Assembly: GCF_900637205.1 (NCBI RefSeq) | Contig: NZ_LR134355.1 | Coordinates: forward strand, 2,480,001 to 2,544,000 | DNA: 64,000 nt | Direction of reading: 5' to 3' | DNA from: Mycolicibacterium chitae | Lineage (GTDB): Bacteria; Actinomycetota; Actinomycetes; Mycobacteriales; Mycobacteriaceae | Part shown: positions 55,678 through 63,964 of the stretch, piece after piece | How positions within the stretch are numbered: position 1 is the first letter of the stretch | Layout of the letters: each line of letters begins with the position of its first letter | Notes under the pieces: model-generated | What the model saw: only the letters and a program-made list of their open reading frames with translations | Told to the model about the DNA's origin: nothing | The model's database searches: none | Made by a program: the position numbers and the translations under genes

Positions 55678-56025
55678 TTAGGACTCCAACCTCGCGCGGA
55701 TGACCGCGAGCCGTTCGCGCAGCTGGTCCTCGTCGACGACACCGCGGGAGATCAACGAATGCGCCAGCGCCATCAGCTGGTTCTCCGGATAGGGGAGGTT
55801 CCGGTAGTGCGTGGCCGCCAGGGCGTCCTCGTCGTCGCGTCGCTCTTTGAAGGTCAGTGTGCCCTCAGTGCACGCGGCATGGTCCAGGGCGTCGGTGAGG
55901 CCGTCGAGACTGGTCTTCCACGGCGGAAGGTCGTTGTCGACACCGTATTTGGCGGCCATGGCCGGCCAGGTCTGGTCCGACGCGGCAATCTCCGCGAGCA
56001 TCCCGATAGGGTCGTCGGGGTTCAT
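55678..56025 (-). CDS. Nitrile-hydratase accessory/epsilon-like subunit
   Basis: 115 residues; ATG overlaps the alpha stop (ATGA). Similar to the N-terminal half of NHase beta subunits, as in the NhlE cobalt-maturation protein (self-subunit swapping): WKTSLDGLTDALDHAACTEG and HYRNLPYPENQLMALAHSLISRG. Gene order beta, alpha, epsilon is that of cobalt-type low-molecular-mass NHases. Could alternatively be a structural subunit as in thiocyanate hydrolase. Confidence 0.7.
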   Translation of the reverse strand: MNPDDPIGMLAEIAASDQTWPAMAAKYGVDNDLPPWKTSLDGLTDALDHAACTEGTLTFKERRDDEDALAATHYRNLPYPENQLMALAHSLISRGVVDEDQLRERLAVIRARLES

Positions 56026-56729
56026 ATCGGGTTGGCGGCCGGGTGAGTGGCGGTGATGACGTTGGTCGTCACCCCGGGCGTGGGCAATGCGACGCCGATC
56101 AGGCAGTCCCGGGTGAGGATCTCGGCGAGTTGCTCCTCGCTCCACCCGTCGGTGCCGTCCGGACGCATCGGCATCACCATGAAACGGTGCTTCTGATTGG
56201 AGTCCTCGACGCGCACCTCGACGCCCGCCGGCAACTGCAGCCCGAATTCGGAGAGCACCTGCCGCGGCCAGCGCACAATGCGCCGCCGGTAGTTCGGGGT
56301 CCGATACCACTCCGGCGAATTGCCCAGCAGCGGTCGCGGATAACACGAACACAGGGCACAGACGATGACGTGGTGCACCGTGGCGGTGTCCTCGAGGATC
56401 TTCAGGGCGACGAAGTCGCTGGGCGTGCCGAATCCGGTGGGGGCCAGCCAGTCGACCCCGACTTCCTTGCATGCGGTGATCGGATCGGTCAGCGCCAGCG
56501 CCTTGAACTCCGGGTCCAGCCAAGCCTTCGCGACGAGCTGCGCCGCCGGAGTGGGCCCGATGTTCTCGGCGAACTCGGTGAAGTGCCGGTGTTGCTCGGC
56601 GGTGAACAGACCCTTTTCGATGCACAATTCGCGCAGGGCGATCTCGAGCACTTCGAAGTCGGTGATCTCGTCGACCATCGGCTTGACGGTGCGGTCGTGA
56701 TCGTGGCCATGATCATGGTCGTGGGACAT
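56022..56729 (-). CDS. Nitrile hydratase/thiocyanate hydrolase-type alpha (metal) subunit
   Basis: 235 residues. Metal claw C124-x-x-C127-S-C129 (VCALCSCYPRP), whose cysteines are oxidised in active enzymes. The N-terminus is His/Asp-rich (MSHDHDHGHDHD), unusual and perhaps metal-binding. The family (NHase alpha, thiocyanate hydrolase gamma) hydrates nitriles to amides or thiocyanate to carbonyl sulfide and ammonia with non-corrin cobalt or iron. No amidase lies in the window. Substrate unknown. Confidence 0.86.
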   Translation of the reverse strand: MSHDHDHGHDHDRTVKPMVDEITDFEVLEIALRELCIEKGLFTAEQHRHFTEFAENIGPTPAAQLVAKAWLDPEFKALALTDPITACKEVGVDWLAPTGFGTPSDFVALKILEDTATVHHVIVCALCSCYPRPLLGNSPEWYRTPNYRRRIVRWPRQVLSEFGLQLPAGVEVRVEDSNQKHRFMVMPMRPDGTDGWSEEQLAEILTRDCLIGVALPTPGVTTNVITATHPAANPI

Positions 56730-56776
56730 CGAACTCCCTTGCGGCTGTCGTGGTTCGGTGAAGGGATGAGTTGCCG

Positions 56777-57619
56777 TCAGCCAGCCGGGGCCAGCCACCG
56801 CTCGGGAATCTCGGTCTGCAGGGTGTCGTTCGAGGGGCCGGTGTAGGAATCGCCCCACAGCTCGGTCTGTTTGAACCGGACGATGTAGAACCACTCGGGC
56901 TTGGCGTCCTCGCGGTCCCACGTCTCGTCTTCGGGAGCCGGACTCTCGTAGGCCAGGTCGGCGATGACCCCGGCCGCGCCGCGCACGTATTCGGGTGTCC
57001 GGGTGTAGAACATCGCCGGCAGATCACGCACGACCACCGGATCACCGACGTTGAACCGGGCCGGACCGGCCTCCCCGGCGAACACCTGCGGGTCGCCGAT
57101 ACCTTGCGCGCGGAGATGGTGCTTGTTGCGGACGACGTCGGCGCCGTCACCCTGGAACTTGGGTTGGGCGTCCAGGTGCGAGCCCGACGGCAGATCGGCG
57201 TAGCGCTGCTGGACCTCGGCGAGGCGGTCGGTCAGCTCACCCCAGCTGAGGTGCTTCTTCTCGATGAGCAGGCGGCCGACGGACCACAGCCAGCGGCTGT
57301 AGTAGGGCCACCCCAGGTAGATCGATCGCCCCACATCCACGTTGGCCAGCCGACGCCGCTCCTCGGACACCCAGATCCCTTGCCAACCAAGGACTTCGCA
57401 GAGCACATAGGTCATCAGCTCCCAGTGCTCTTCTTCCTTGTTCTCGTAGACCGCCGGCACGTCCAACTCGCCACCGACGTCGTGGGCATTCTTCAGGTAG
57501 GCCCAGAAGTGCTCGCTGCTCAGCTGGTCGGCAAACGGCCACTCCGGATCTTCCGGAAAGGTCGCGGCGAGTCTGGAGATCAGCGCCAGCCGTCGGAGTC
57601 GTTCGTCGACTGGTGGCAT
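56777..57619 (-). CDS. Nitrile hydratase-type beta subunit
   Basis: 280 residues, ATG 57619 with GGGGGTC upstream. N-terminal helical half (about 40-140) and C-terminal SH3-like barrel (FNVGDPVVVRDLPAMFYTRTPEYVRGAAGVI; FYIVRFKQTELWGDS), characteristic of NHase beta. 47 bases upstream of the alpha gene. Provides the scaffold and arginines that stabilise the oxidised cysteines. Somewhat longer at the N-terminus than standard. Confidence 0.85.
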   Translation of the reverse strand: MPPVDERLRRLALISRLAATFPEDPEWPFADQLSSEHFWAYLKNAHDVGGELDVPAVYENKEEEHWELMTYVLCEVLGWQGIWVSEERRRLANVDVGRSIYLGWPYYSRWLWSVGRLLIEKKHLSWGELTDRLAEVQQRYADLPSGSHLDAQPKFQGDGADVVRNKHHLRAQGIGDPQVFAGEAGPARFNVGDPVVVRDLPAMFYTRTPEYVRGAAGVIADLAYESPAPEDETWDREDAKPEWFYIVRFKQTELWGDSYTGPSNDTLQTEIPERWLAPAG

Positions 57620-57727
57620 TGCTGACCCCCTGGATAGGTCCGAATGCCGTCAGAATAACCAGGCGATGGCCTGCCTGCAGGAAACCTGCGCAGATTGGCT
57701 GTTCCCCGAGTCATGGGCTCCTTCGGT

Positions 57728-57733
57728 TATAGT
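57728..57733 (+). promoter_or_regulatory. -10-like box for the lipoprotein gene
   Basis: TATAGT 58 bases before ATG 57791, in the 171-base divergent gap to the hydratase operon. No clear -35. The gap also has a PstI-like CCTGCAGG palindrome. Confidence 0.35.
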
Positions 57734-57790
57734 CCGGCCCGGGTGGGCATCGATCCAGCCCCGAATACCGGAACACGCGAGAGGAAACCC

Positions 57791-58399
57791 ATGAGGGCGA
57801 CCGCATACCGCCACAAGGCAGTCGTCGGCCTGGCGGCCGCCGCGCTGATCACCGCGAGCTGCAGCACCGGCGAGAACGTCGACGCGTCGGCGCCGCCGCA
57901 GGTCGGGTTGGTGTCCACCACTGTTGAGGAAGCCCCGGATCAGCCCACCGAGGTGAAGCTCATCGGGGAGCGCGACGTCGAGGTGACCCTGACCGGTCCG
58001 ATCGCCGCCAAGTACGCGTCGGCAACCGAAGAGCAGAAGCAAGCCCTCGGCAAGCCGCTGACGGGTGATCGCAACGCGGGAGCACGGGAGCGCGGTGTGT
58101 TGTTCCAGCAGTTCCAGGGTGGGGTGATCACCGCGGTGAACGGCGAGGCGGGCACGCCTGGCTACATCACCTGGGGCAAGATCCGCGAGGCGTGGAATGT
58201 CGAACGTGACGCGGATGGCGTTCCTGACGACCTCGGCGACAACGGCTCAATGGGCCCGCTGGGTGCCCCGACCAGCGACGAGCACGCCGTCGGCGATCTG
58301 CTGGTGCAGAACTTCGACCACGGTCAGGTCGCGTTCGACCCGAAGACCGGCCACGTCGCGGTGACGGTCAACGGCAAGGTCGTGCCGTCCGGGCTGTAG
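57791..58399 (+). CDS. LGFP-repeat lipoprotein
   Basis: 202 residues with a lipoprotein signal (Cys24, ITASC). LGFP-like repeats: GPIAAKYASATEEQKQALGKP and LGAPTSDEHAVGDLLVQNFDHGQVAFDPKTG. Such repeats sit on cell-wall proteins in corynebacteria and mycobacteria. Ribosome site GAGAGGAAA. The last 32 bases overlap the convergent GMC oxidoreductase gene. Confidence 0.75.
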   Translation: MRATAYRHKAVVGLAAAALITASCSTGENVDASAPPQVGLVSTTVEEAPDQPTEVKLIGERDVEVTLTGPIAAKYASATEEQKQALGKPLTGDRNAGARERGVLFQQFQGGVITAVNGEAGTPGYITWGKIREAWNVERDADGVPDDLGDNGSMGPLGAPTSDEHAVGDLLVQNFDHGQVAFDPKTGHVAVTVNGKVVPSGL

Positions 58400-60071
58400 A
58401 GCCCAGGATCGCCCGGGCAGCACGCTCGGCGATGAGCATGACCGGTGCGTTGGTGTTGCCGGACGTGATGGTGGGCATCGCCGAAGCATCGGCGACGCGC
58501 AGGCCGGCGACGCGGTGCACGCGGCACTCGGTGTCGAGCACGGTGTCGGCCGAACGCGGAAGGCCGTGTGCGTCAAAGGCTCCCATCGCGCAGGTGCCCA
58601 CCGGGTGGAAGATGGTGGTACCCAGTTCGCTGGCCGCCTGTCGCAGATCTTCGTCGCTCACCAGTTGCGGGCCGGGAAGCAGCTCCTCGGGGCGGTGCCG
58701 CGCCATGGCCGGTGCCGCCATGATCTGCCGGGTCATCCGCAAGCCCCGCACGGCGATCTGACGGTCGCTGTCCGTGGACAGGTAGTTGCACAGGATCTTC
58801 GGGTTGGTCAGCGGGTCCGCGTCGGCCAGGCGCACGTGGCCACGCGAGCTGGGCCGCAGGTTGCAGACCGAGGGGGTGATGGCCGCGAACCGATCCAGCG
58901 GTTCGCCGAACTTCGGCAACGACAGCGGCTGCACGTGCCACTCCAGATCAGGACTGGCCAGCGCGGGGTCGCTCTTGGCGAAGGCCCCCAGCGTCGACGG
59001 CGGCATGGTCAGGGGGCCCGATCGCATCAGCAGGTATTGCAGGCCCATGCCGCCACGGGTGATCCAGTTGCGGTACAGCGTGTTGACGGTCCGCGCGCCG
59101 CCCACGCGGTAGATCGTCCGCAACTGCAGGTGGTCCTGGAGGTTCTCACCGACCCCGGGGAGGTCCACGGTGATCGGCACCTGATGCTGGGCGAGCAGCC
59201 CGGCCGGGCCCAGGCCCGAGACCTGCATGAGATGCGGCGAACCGATGGCTCCGGCGGTCAGGATCACCTCGCGGCGGGCGTGGACATCGACAGTGCGACC
59301 GTCCTTGAGCAGGCGCACCCCGGAGGCGCGGTGGGCGGCCGTGGTCCAGGCGCCGCGGCGCTGATCGTCGCGGGCCTGGTCGTCCATCAGCAGCCGCAGC
59401 GCCTGGGTTTGGGTGTAGACCGTGAGATTGGGTCGGTGGGCGATGGGATGCAGGAACGCGTCGGCCATCGACCAGCGACGGCCGCGCCGCTGGTTGACGT
59501 GAAAGTACGCGCTGCCGGCGTTGTCACCCCGGTTGAACTCCTCGATGGGGGCGATGCCGGTCTGGGCGGCCGCGGCCTGCCAGGCGTCCAGGATCTTCCA
59601 CCGCACCCGGGGCCGCTCGACGGGAATCTCCCCAGCCGCGCCGTGCCACTCGTCGGCCCCGCCGAAGTAGTCTTCCAATTCCTTGTAGATGGCCAGGGTC
59701 TGGCCGGGACCGTCCCACAGCCATCGATCGTCACCGGTGGCCTGGGCCCACAATTCGTAATCGCTTGCCTGCCCGCGCATGTGGATCATGGCGTTGATCG
59801 ATGAGCAGCCGCCGAGCACGCGGCCCCGCGCGTAGTGAATGCTGCGGCCGGCCAGGCCCGGATCGGCCTCGGTCGCAAAGCACCAGTCGGTGCGGGGGTT
59901 GGCGATGGTGTACAGATAGCCGACCGGCACCTTGATCCAGAACCAGTCGTCTTTGCCGCCCGCCTCGACCAACAGCACCCGGTGGTCGGGATTGGCGCTG
60001 AGCCGATTGGCCAGCAGGCACCCCGCGCTGCCCGCTCCCACGATGACAAAGTCGAACTCGGCGACGCTCAT
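58368..60071 (-). CDS. GMC-family FAD oxidoreductase
   Basis: 567 residues from ATG 60071. FAD motif VIVGAGSAGCLLA, GRVLGGCSSINAMIHMRG, catalytic His in FHPVGTCAMG and Asn in SGNTNAPVML. Choline-dehydrogenase-like family; oxidises alcohols to aldehydes. Third gene of the ThDP-ADH-GMC operon. Its 3' end overlaps the lipoprotein gene. Confidence 0.87.
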   Translation of the reverse strand: MSVAEFDFVIVGAGSAGCLLANRLSANPDHRVLLVEAGGKDDWFWIKVPVGYLYTIANPRTDWCFATEADPGLAGRSIHYARGRVLGGCSSINAMIHMRGQASDYELWAQATGDDRWLWDGPGQTLAIYKELEDYFGGADEWHGAAGEIPVERPRVRWKILDAWQAAAAQTGIAPIEEFNRGDNAGSAYFHVNQRRGRRWSMADAFLHPIAHRPNLTVYTQTQALRLLMDDQARDDQRRGAWTTAAHRASGVRLLKDGRTVDVHARREVILTAGAIGSPHLMQVSGLGPAGLLAQHQVPITVDLPGVGENLQDHLQLRTIYRVGGARTVNTLYRNWITRGGMGLQYLLMRSGPLTMPPSTLGAFAKSDPALASPDLEWHVQPLSLPKFGEPLDRFAAITPSVCNLRPSSRGHVRLADADPLTNPKILCNYLSTDSDRQIAVRGLRMTRQIMAAPAMARHRPEELLPGPQLVSDEDLRQAASELGTTIFHPVGTCAMGAFDAHGLPRSADTVLDTECRVHRVAGLRVADASAMPTITSGNTNAPVMLIAERAARAILGSTARTARPCR

Positions 60072-60155
60072 GCCAGCAGTGTTCCTCAACGGCGCCGCGG
60101 GCGGGCGCAAGGGTGCTCGATGACTGCGCATGCCGCGCTGGTGCAGCCGGCCGGA

Positions 60156-61292
60156 TTAGCGCCGGGACGGGTCGATCAGCACCTTGGCCTGATCGCCGGG
60201 GGAGCCCAGCGCTGAGAACACGGCGGCCACGTCCTGCAGACCTACGGTGTCGGTGATCAGGGGCGAGGCGTCGACCTTGCCGTCGGCCAGTAGGTGCAGG
60301 GTGTCGCGGAACTCCAGGGGCGTGTAGGCGAAGACGAATCGCAGGTCGATTTCCTTGGCGTTCGCCAACGTCGGCCGCAACCGGTCGGTGCCCATGCACA
60401 CTCCGGCGACGACGACGCGCGAGTTGAACGGCGCCGCAGCCAGGATCGAGTCGATCATGCCCGGGTTACCGACGCACTCGAAGATCACCGGGCGTTTGGG
60501 CGCGGTGGCACCCAGTTTCTCGGCAATGCGGTACAGCGGTACCCAACCGGGGATCCGGCGCAGCTTCTCCATCGTGCTCATGCCCATCTCATAGAGGTCG
60601 GTGCCCGAGGTCAGGCCCGGCGCCGCCGCATACGGTGAGTCCTCCGCCGGATCGATGACCAGCGAGGCACCGCACCGTCGAGCCAACTCCCGTCGTCCTG
60701 GGGACAGGTCGCTGGCGACGATCGTCTCGACACCCTGGGCCTTGAGATGGCAGATGATCGCCAGACCCACAGGGCCGCAGCCGATCACAACGGCGGTGTC
60801 GCGGCGGGTGATGTCGCTGCGCCGCACGGCGTGCAGCGCCACAGCCATGGGCTCGGTCAGTGCGGCGATGTCGGGAGCCAGCCCGTTGGGCACCACAAAA
60901 CTCATCGCGGCCTCGGCCAGCACCTGCTCGGCGTACGCGCCGGGTGCGGCCGGGGACAGCCCGGTCAGGTGCACGCCGTCGCCCGCGCGCAGCAGCGGGA
61001 ACGACACGACTGTGGTGCCGGTCTTGAACCGTCTGGTCGCGCCCCGGCCCCGTTCGGCCACCTCGCCGCAGAACTCGTGACCGAAGACCACCGACTTGTC
61101 GGGGGCCACCGCGTCCGTGACCCCGACGGCCGTCATCACCTCGGCCAACTCGTGGGCATGATCCTTGGCATGCAGATCCGAACCGCAGATCCCGCACCGC
61201 AACACGTTCAACAGTAGCTGCCCCGGCGCCGGATGCGGCGCCGGGAGGTCGATCACCGACAGCGTCGCCTCCCGGCAACTGACCGCCTTCAT
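60156..61292 (-). CDS. Zinc-type alcohol dehydrogenase, threonine-dehydrogenase-like
   Basis: 378 residues. Catalytic-zinc region CGICGSDLHAKD and FGHEFCGEV; the four-cysteine structural zinc lobe is absent. Rossmann fold VIGCGPVGLAI. Overlaps the ThDP gene by 4 bases. Probably oxidises a secondary alcohol made or consumed by the neighbours. Confidence 0.83.
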   Translation of the reverse strand: MKAVSCREATLSVIDLPAPHPAPGQLLLNVLRCGICGSDLHAKDHAHELAEVMTAVGVTDAVAPDKSVVFGHEFCGEVAERGRGATRRFKTGTTVVSFPLLRAGDGVHLTGLSPAAPGAYAEQVLAEAAMSFVVPNGLAPDIAALTEPMAVALHAVRRSDITRRDTAVVIGCGPVGLAIICHLKAQGVETIVASDLSPGRRELARRCGASLVIDPAEDSPYAAAPGLTSGTDLYEMGMSTMEKLRRIPGWVPLYRIAEKLGATAPKRPVIFECVGNPGMIDSILAAAPFNSRVVVAGVCMGTDRLRPTLANAKEIDLRFVFAYTPLEFRDTLHLLADGKVDASPLITDTVGLQDVAAVFSALGSPGDQAKVLIDPSRR

Positions 61293-63019
61293 CCGCGGGC
61301 GCCCGGGATCGGGATGCTCTCGTAGTACGGCACGACCACGGCGTCTTCGACGTCGAGGTCGCCTAGCATCATCGTGGTCAGTGGATGTACGGCCGCGCCG
61401 GATACCGCGACGTTGATGCAGGCCGGCTTCCCGGAGGCGAATGCGCGCTCGATCGCCGGAGCGATCTCCTCGAGTTCGGTGACCTTTTCGCCATAGCCGC
61501 CGAAAGCCTTTGCCACCTCGTGGTAATCGGTGTCGGCCAGGCGCGTGATCACGTCGCTGCCCGCGCCGTAGACCGCCTCTTGGCCGTGGATCGACATACC
61601 CCAGCAGGCGTTGTTCAACACCACCGTGACAATCGGCAGGCCGTGGCGGACCATGGTGTCGAGTTCCTGGATGTGGAACCCGTACGCGCCGTCACCGGTG
61701 AGTTGCAGCACGCGTCGCTCGGGCTCGGCGATCTGCGCGCCTATCGCGAACCCCTGGCCGATACCGAGATAGCCCATGTAGCCGAGGTTGAGTGCACGGT
61801 GCGGCGCCGCCGCGGACAGACTCATCCCTGCCCACAGTGGGGCTTCGCCGCCGTCGAGGACCAGCACCGATCCTGGCCCCGCGGCCTTCACGGATTCGCG
61901 ACCCGCGTGATACGGGTGCAGGCGCCCGTCATCGACCGTTGGCACCGCGGCGTAGAGCTCATCCACCATGGCTTGCGCCGAGGTGGCCTGCGTGAGCCAT
62001 TCGCTGCGGTCCGGCCACTGCGTGTCCGCGTCGAGCAGACTCCGGAGGAACTCGCGGCAGTCGGCCACCACGGGCACCTCGACAGGGCGCAGACGGCCGA
62101 ATTCGCTTGCGTCCAAATCTACTTGGATGACGGTGGCATCGGCCGGGACCATCGAATTGGCGCGACCACCCGTGAGTAGACCCGTTCGGGCGCCCAACAG
62201 CATCACCACGTCGGGGCCGGGCGTGACGGCCATGGCCAGCACGGCGAGGTTGTCGACGGCCCAGGCGTTGCAGCGGTGCTCGGCGGGCAAGACGCCGGCG
62301 GCGCGATTGTTGGCGAAGACCGGAATCCCGGTGTGGTCGGCGAACTTGGCGAGTTCGTCGCCGCAATCCGACCACAGCGTGCCGCCGCCGATGACGATGG
62401 CCGGCCGCTGCGCGGTCCGCAGTTGTTCGAGGGCGTCGGCAACCGCGGTCGGGGACGGCGCGGGCCGGTCATCGACGACGGCCACGCCACCGACGCGCAC
62501 GGCGGCATCGTCGACCGGGGTGACGAGCACGTCGATCGGAATCTCCAAGAACACCGGGCCGGGCCGGCCCGTCAGCGCCTTGCGGATGGCCAACGCCACC
62601 AGGTCGGGGATGCGTTCGGTGGTGACCACACGGTGCGCCCACTTGGTGACCGGCGCGGCCGCGGCCACCTGGTCCAGACCGCCCTGCATCTCGTTGGTCT
62701 CCAGTTCACGCAGCGGGGGAGCACTGGCGATCATCAGCATCGGCACCCCGTCGGCCAGCGCGTTGGGTAGCGCGGCGAAGCCGTTCGCGAATCCGGGACC
62801 GGACGTCACGACGGCGACGCCGAGTCGACCGGTGGTCCGGGCGTAGCCGTCGGCGGCATTACCCGCCGCGGCCTCGTGCCGCGTATCGACCAGGCGCAGG
62901 TTGGATCCCGCGCACGCCGCCCAGAACGAGTCGAGGTGCCCGCCGTGCAGCGCGAAGATGTCCGTCACGCCGGCGGACTCCAGGGAACGGGCGAGCAGTT
63001 CGCCTCCATTGACCATCAC
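61289..63019 (-). CDS. ThDP-dependent enzyme of the acetolactate synthase/decarboxylase family
   Basis: 576 residues, GTG 63019 (ATG 63016 alternative) with AAGG upstream. Catalytic Glu in DTRHEAAAGNAADGYAR and the ThDP/Mg motif GDGAYGF...NNACWG. Similar to 2-hydroxyacyl-CoA lyase/ILVB-like proteins (NEMQGGLDQVAAAAPVTKWAHRV). Likely cleaves or forms a C-C bond next to a carbonyl. First gene of the operon controlled by the divergent TetR. Confidence 0.83.
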   Translation of the reverse strand: MMVNGGELLARSLESAGVTDIFALHGGHLDSFWAACAGSNLRLVDTRHEAAAGNAADGYARTTGRLGVAVVTSGPGFANGFAALPNALADGVPMLMIASAPPLRELETNEMQGGLDQVAAAAPVTKWAHRVVTTERIPDLVALAIRKALTGRPGPVFLEIPIDVLVTPVDDAAVRVGGVAVVDDRPAPSPTAVADALEQLRTAQRPAIVIGGGTLWSDCGDELAKFADHTGIPVFANNRAAGVLPAEHRCNAWAVDNLAVLAMAVTPGPDVVMLLGARTGLLTGGRANSMVPADATVIQVDLDASEFGRLRPVEVPVVADCREFLRSLLDADTQWPDRSEWLTQATSAQAMVDELYAAVPTVDDGRLHPYHAGRESVKAAGPGSVLVLDGGEAPLWAGMSLSAAAPHRALNLGYMGYLGIGQGFAIGAQIAEPERRVLQLTGDGAYGFHIQELDTMVRHGLPIVTVVLNNACWGMSIHGQEAVYGAGSDVITRLADTDYHEVAKAFGGYGEKVTELEEIAPAIERAFASGKPACINVAVSGAAVHPLTTMMLGDLDVEDAVVVPYYESIPIPGARG

Positions 63020-63039
63020 AATGAGACCTTCCTACGGCG

Positions 63040-63056
63040 CACATCACAGTGATGTG
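63040..63056. promoter_or_regulatory. Operator palindrome upstream of the ThDP operon
   Basis: CACATCAC-A-GTGATGTG: perfect 8-bp arms. It covers the predicted start point of the minus-strand operon, 20-40 bases before its start codon. A further inverted repeat TATCAA-TTGAGACG-TTGATA lies at 63066-63085. Confidence 0.75.
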
Positions 63057-63063
63057 ATACTCA

Positions 63064-63093
63064 AGTATCAATTGAGACGTTGATATCTGTCAA
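63064..63093 (-). promoter_or_regulatory. Promoter of the ThDP-ADH-GMC operon
   Basis: On the minus strand consensus TTGACA (63088-63093), 18 bases, GATACT (63064-63069). It overlaps palindromic sites. Confidence 0.65.
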
Positions 63094-63107
63094 GGGTGTG
63101 CGGTCGC

Positions 63108-63113
63108 TACACT
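63108..63113 (+). promoter_or_regulatory. -10 box for a leaderless tetR transcript
   Basis: TACACT, six bases (GCGGCC), then ATG 63120, which selects this start rather than the in-frame codon at 63096. Confidence 0.5.
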
Positions 63114-63119
63114 GCGGCC

Positions 63120-63722
63120 ATGGAGGATGCGGCAGGACCGTCGTTGCGGGAACGCAAGCGGAAACGTACGCGTGCGGTCATCTACGAGGCCGCCATGGAA
63201 CTTTTCGAGGAGCGCGCCTACGCGGAGGTGACGGTTGAAGACATCTGCGAGCGCGCGGAGATCGGTCGTGCCACGTTCTTCCGGTTCTACGGCGCCAAGG
63301 GCGCGTTGCTGCTCGAGTTCAACCGGCGCCTCGCCGATCGGGTGCGTACAGAGGTCGACGCGGGTGCGGGCTCGGCCCCGCAACGGTTGCGAACGGTCGG
63401 GGCGGTCGTGGCGGACGCCTGGGCGGACAGCAGCGCAGCCATGCGCGCGATGGCCTTCGACATGCTCAACCGGCCCGAGACGCCGGTCGGTGGCGAGACC
63501 CTGCACCCGGAACTGATCGCCCTGGTGGCCGAGATCGTGGCCGAGGGGCAGCGCAACGGTCAGTTGCGCGGACAGCAGCTGGGTGCGCAGTTCATCGCGA
63601 CCATGGTGGTCACGGTGCTGGCCGGTTGCGTAGCGAACTGGTTCGATACCCCCGACATGGAGCTGCGCGCCGCGATGGTGCACACCGTCGACCTGATGTT
63701 GACCGGGCTTCAACAGAGTTAG
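63120..63722 (+). CDS. TetR-family regulator of the divergent operon
   Basis: 200 residues. A basic N-terminus (LRERKRKRTRAVIYEAAMELF) and HTH in residues about 38-58 (TVEDICERAEIGRATFFRFYG). Divergent from the ThDP operon, with perfect palindromes in between, so it most likely represses that operon and itself. Confidence 0.88.
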   Translation: MEDAAGPSLRERKRKRTRAVIYEAAMELFEERAYAEVTVEDICERAEIGRATFFRFYGAKGALLLEFNRRLADRVRTEVDAGAGSAPQRLRTVGAVVADAWADSSAAMRAMAFDMLNRPETPVGGETLHPELIALVAEIVAEGQRNGQLRGQQLGAQFIATMVVTVLAGCVANWFDTPDMELRAAMVHTVDLMLTGLQQS

Positions 63723-63811
63723 GCGGGATGCCGAATTACCCAGTCGCCGTATGGAATTGGCAGCAGTATCAGAACCGAGTTCTGACGCACCCCGTCGTGC
63801 GAGGTCCCGTG

Positions 63812-63964
63812 TCAGTCGTCTTCCGCTTCCTCCTCTCGCCTGCGCGCGGCCTCGATGATTTCGGGCGGGGCCGGCTTCCGCAGCCAGGCCCGCATCCGCA
63901 TCAGCCCGCCGACGACAGTGCCGATGGCGAGTATGGCAACGATGATCCAGAGTGCAGTGGCCAT
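63812..63964 (-). CDS. Small membrane protein, 50 residues
   Basis: ATG 63964: ATALWIIVAILAIGTVVGGL is a membrane helix, followed by a basic turn (MRMRAWLRKP) and a Glu/Arg-rich C-terminus ending EEEAEDD. Inside-out charge pattern typical of real small membrane proteins. No ribosome site of note; the upstream end is near the window edge. Confidence 0.55.
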   Translation of the reverse strand: MATALWIIVAILAIGTVVGGLMRMRAWLRKPAPPEIIEAARRREEEAEDD

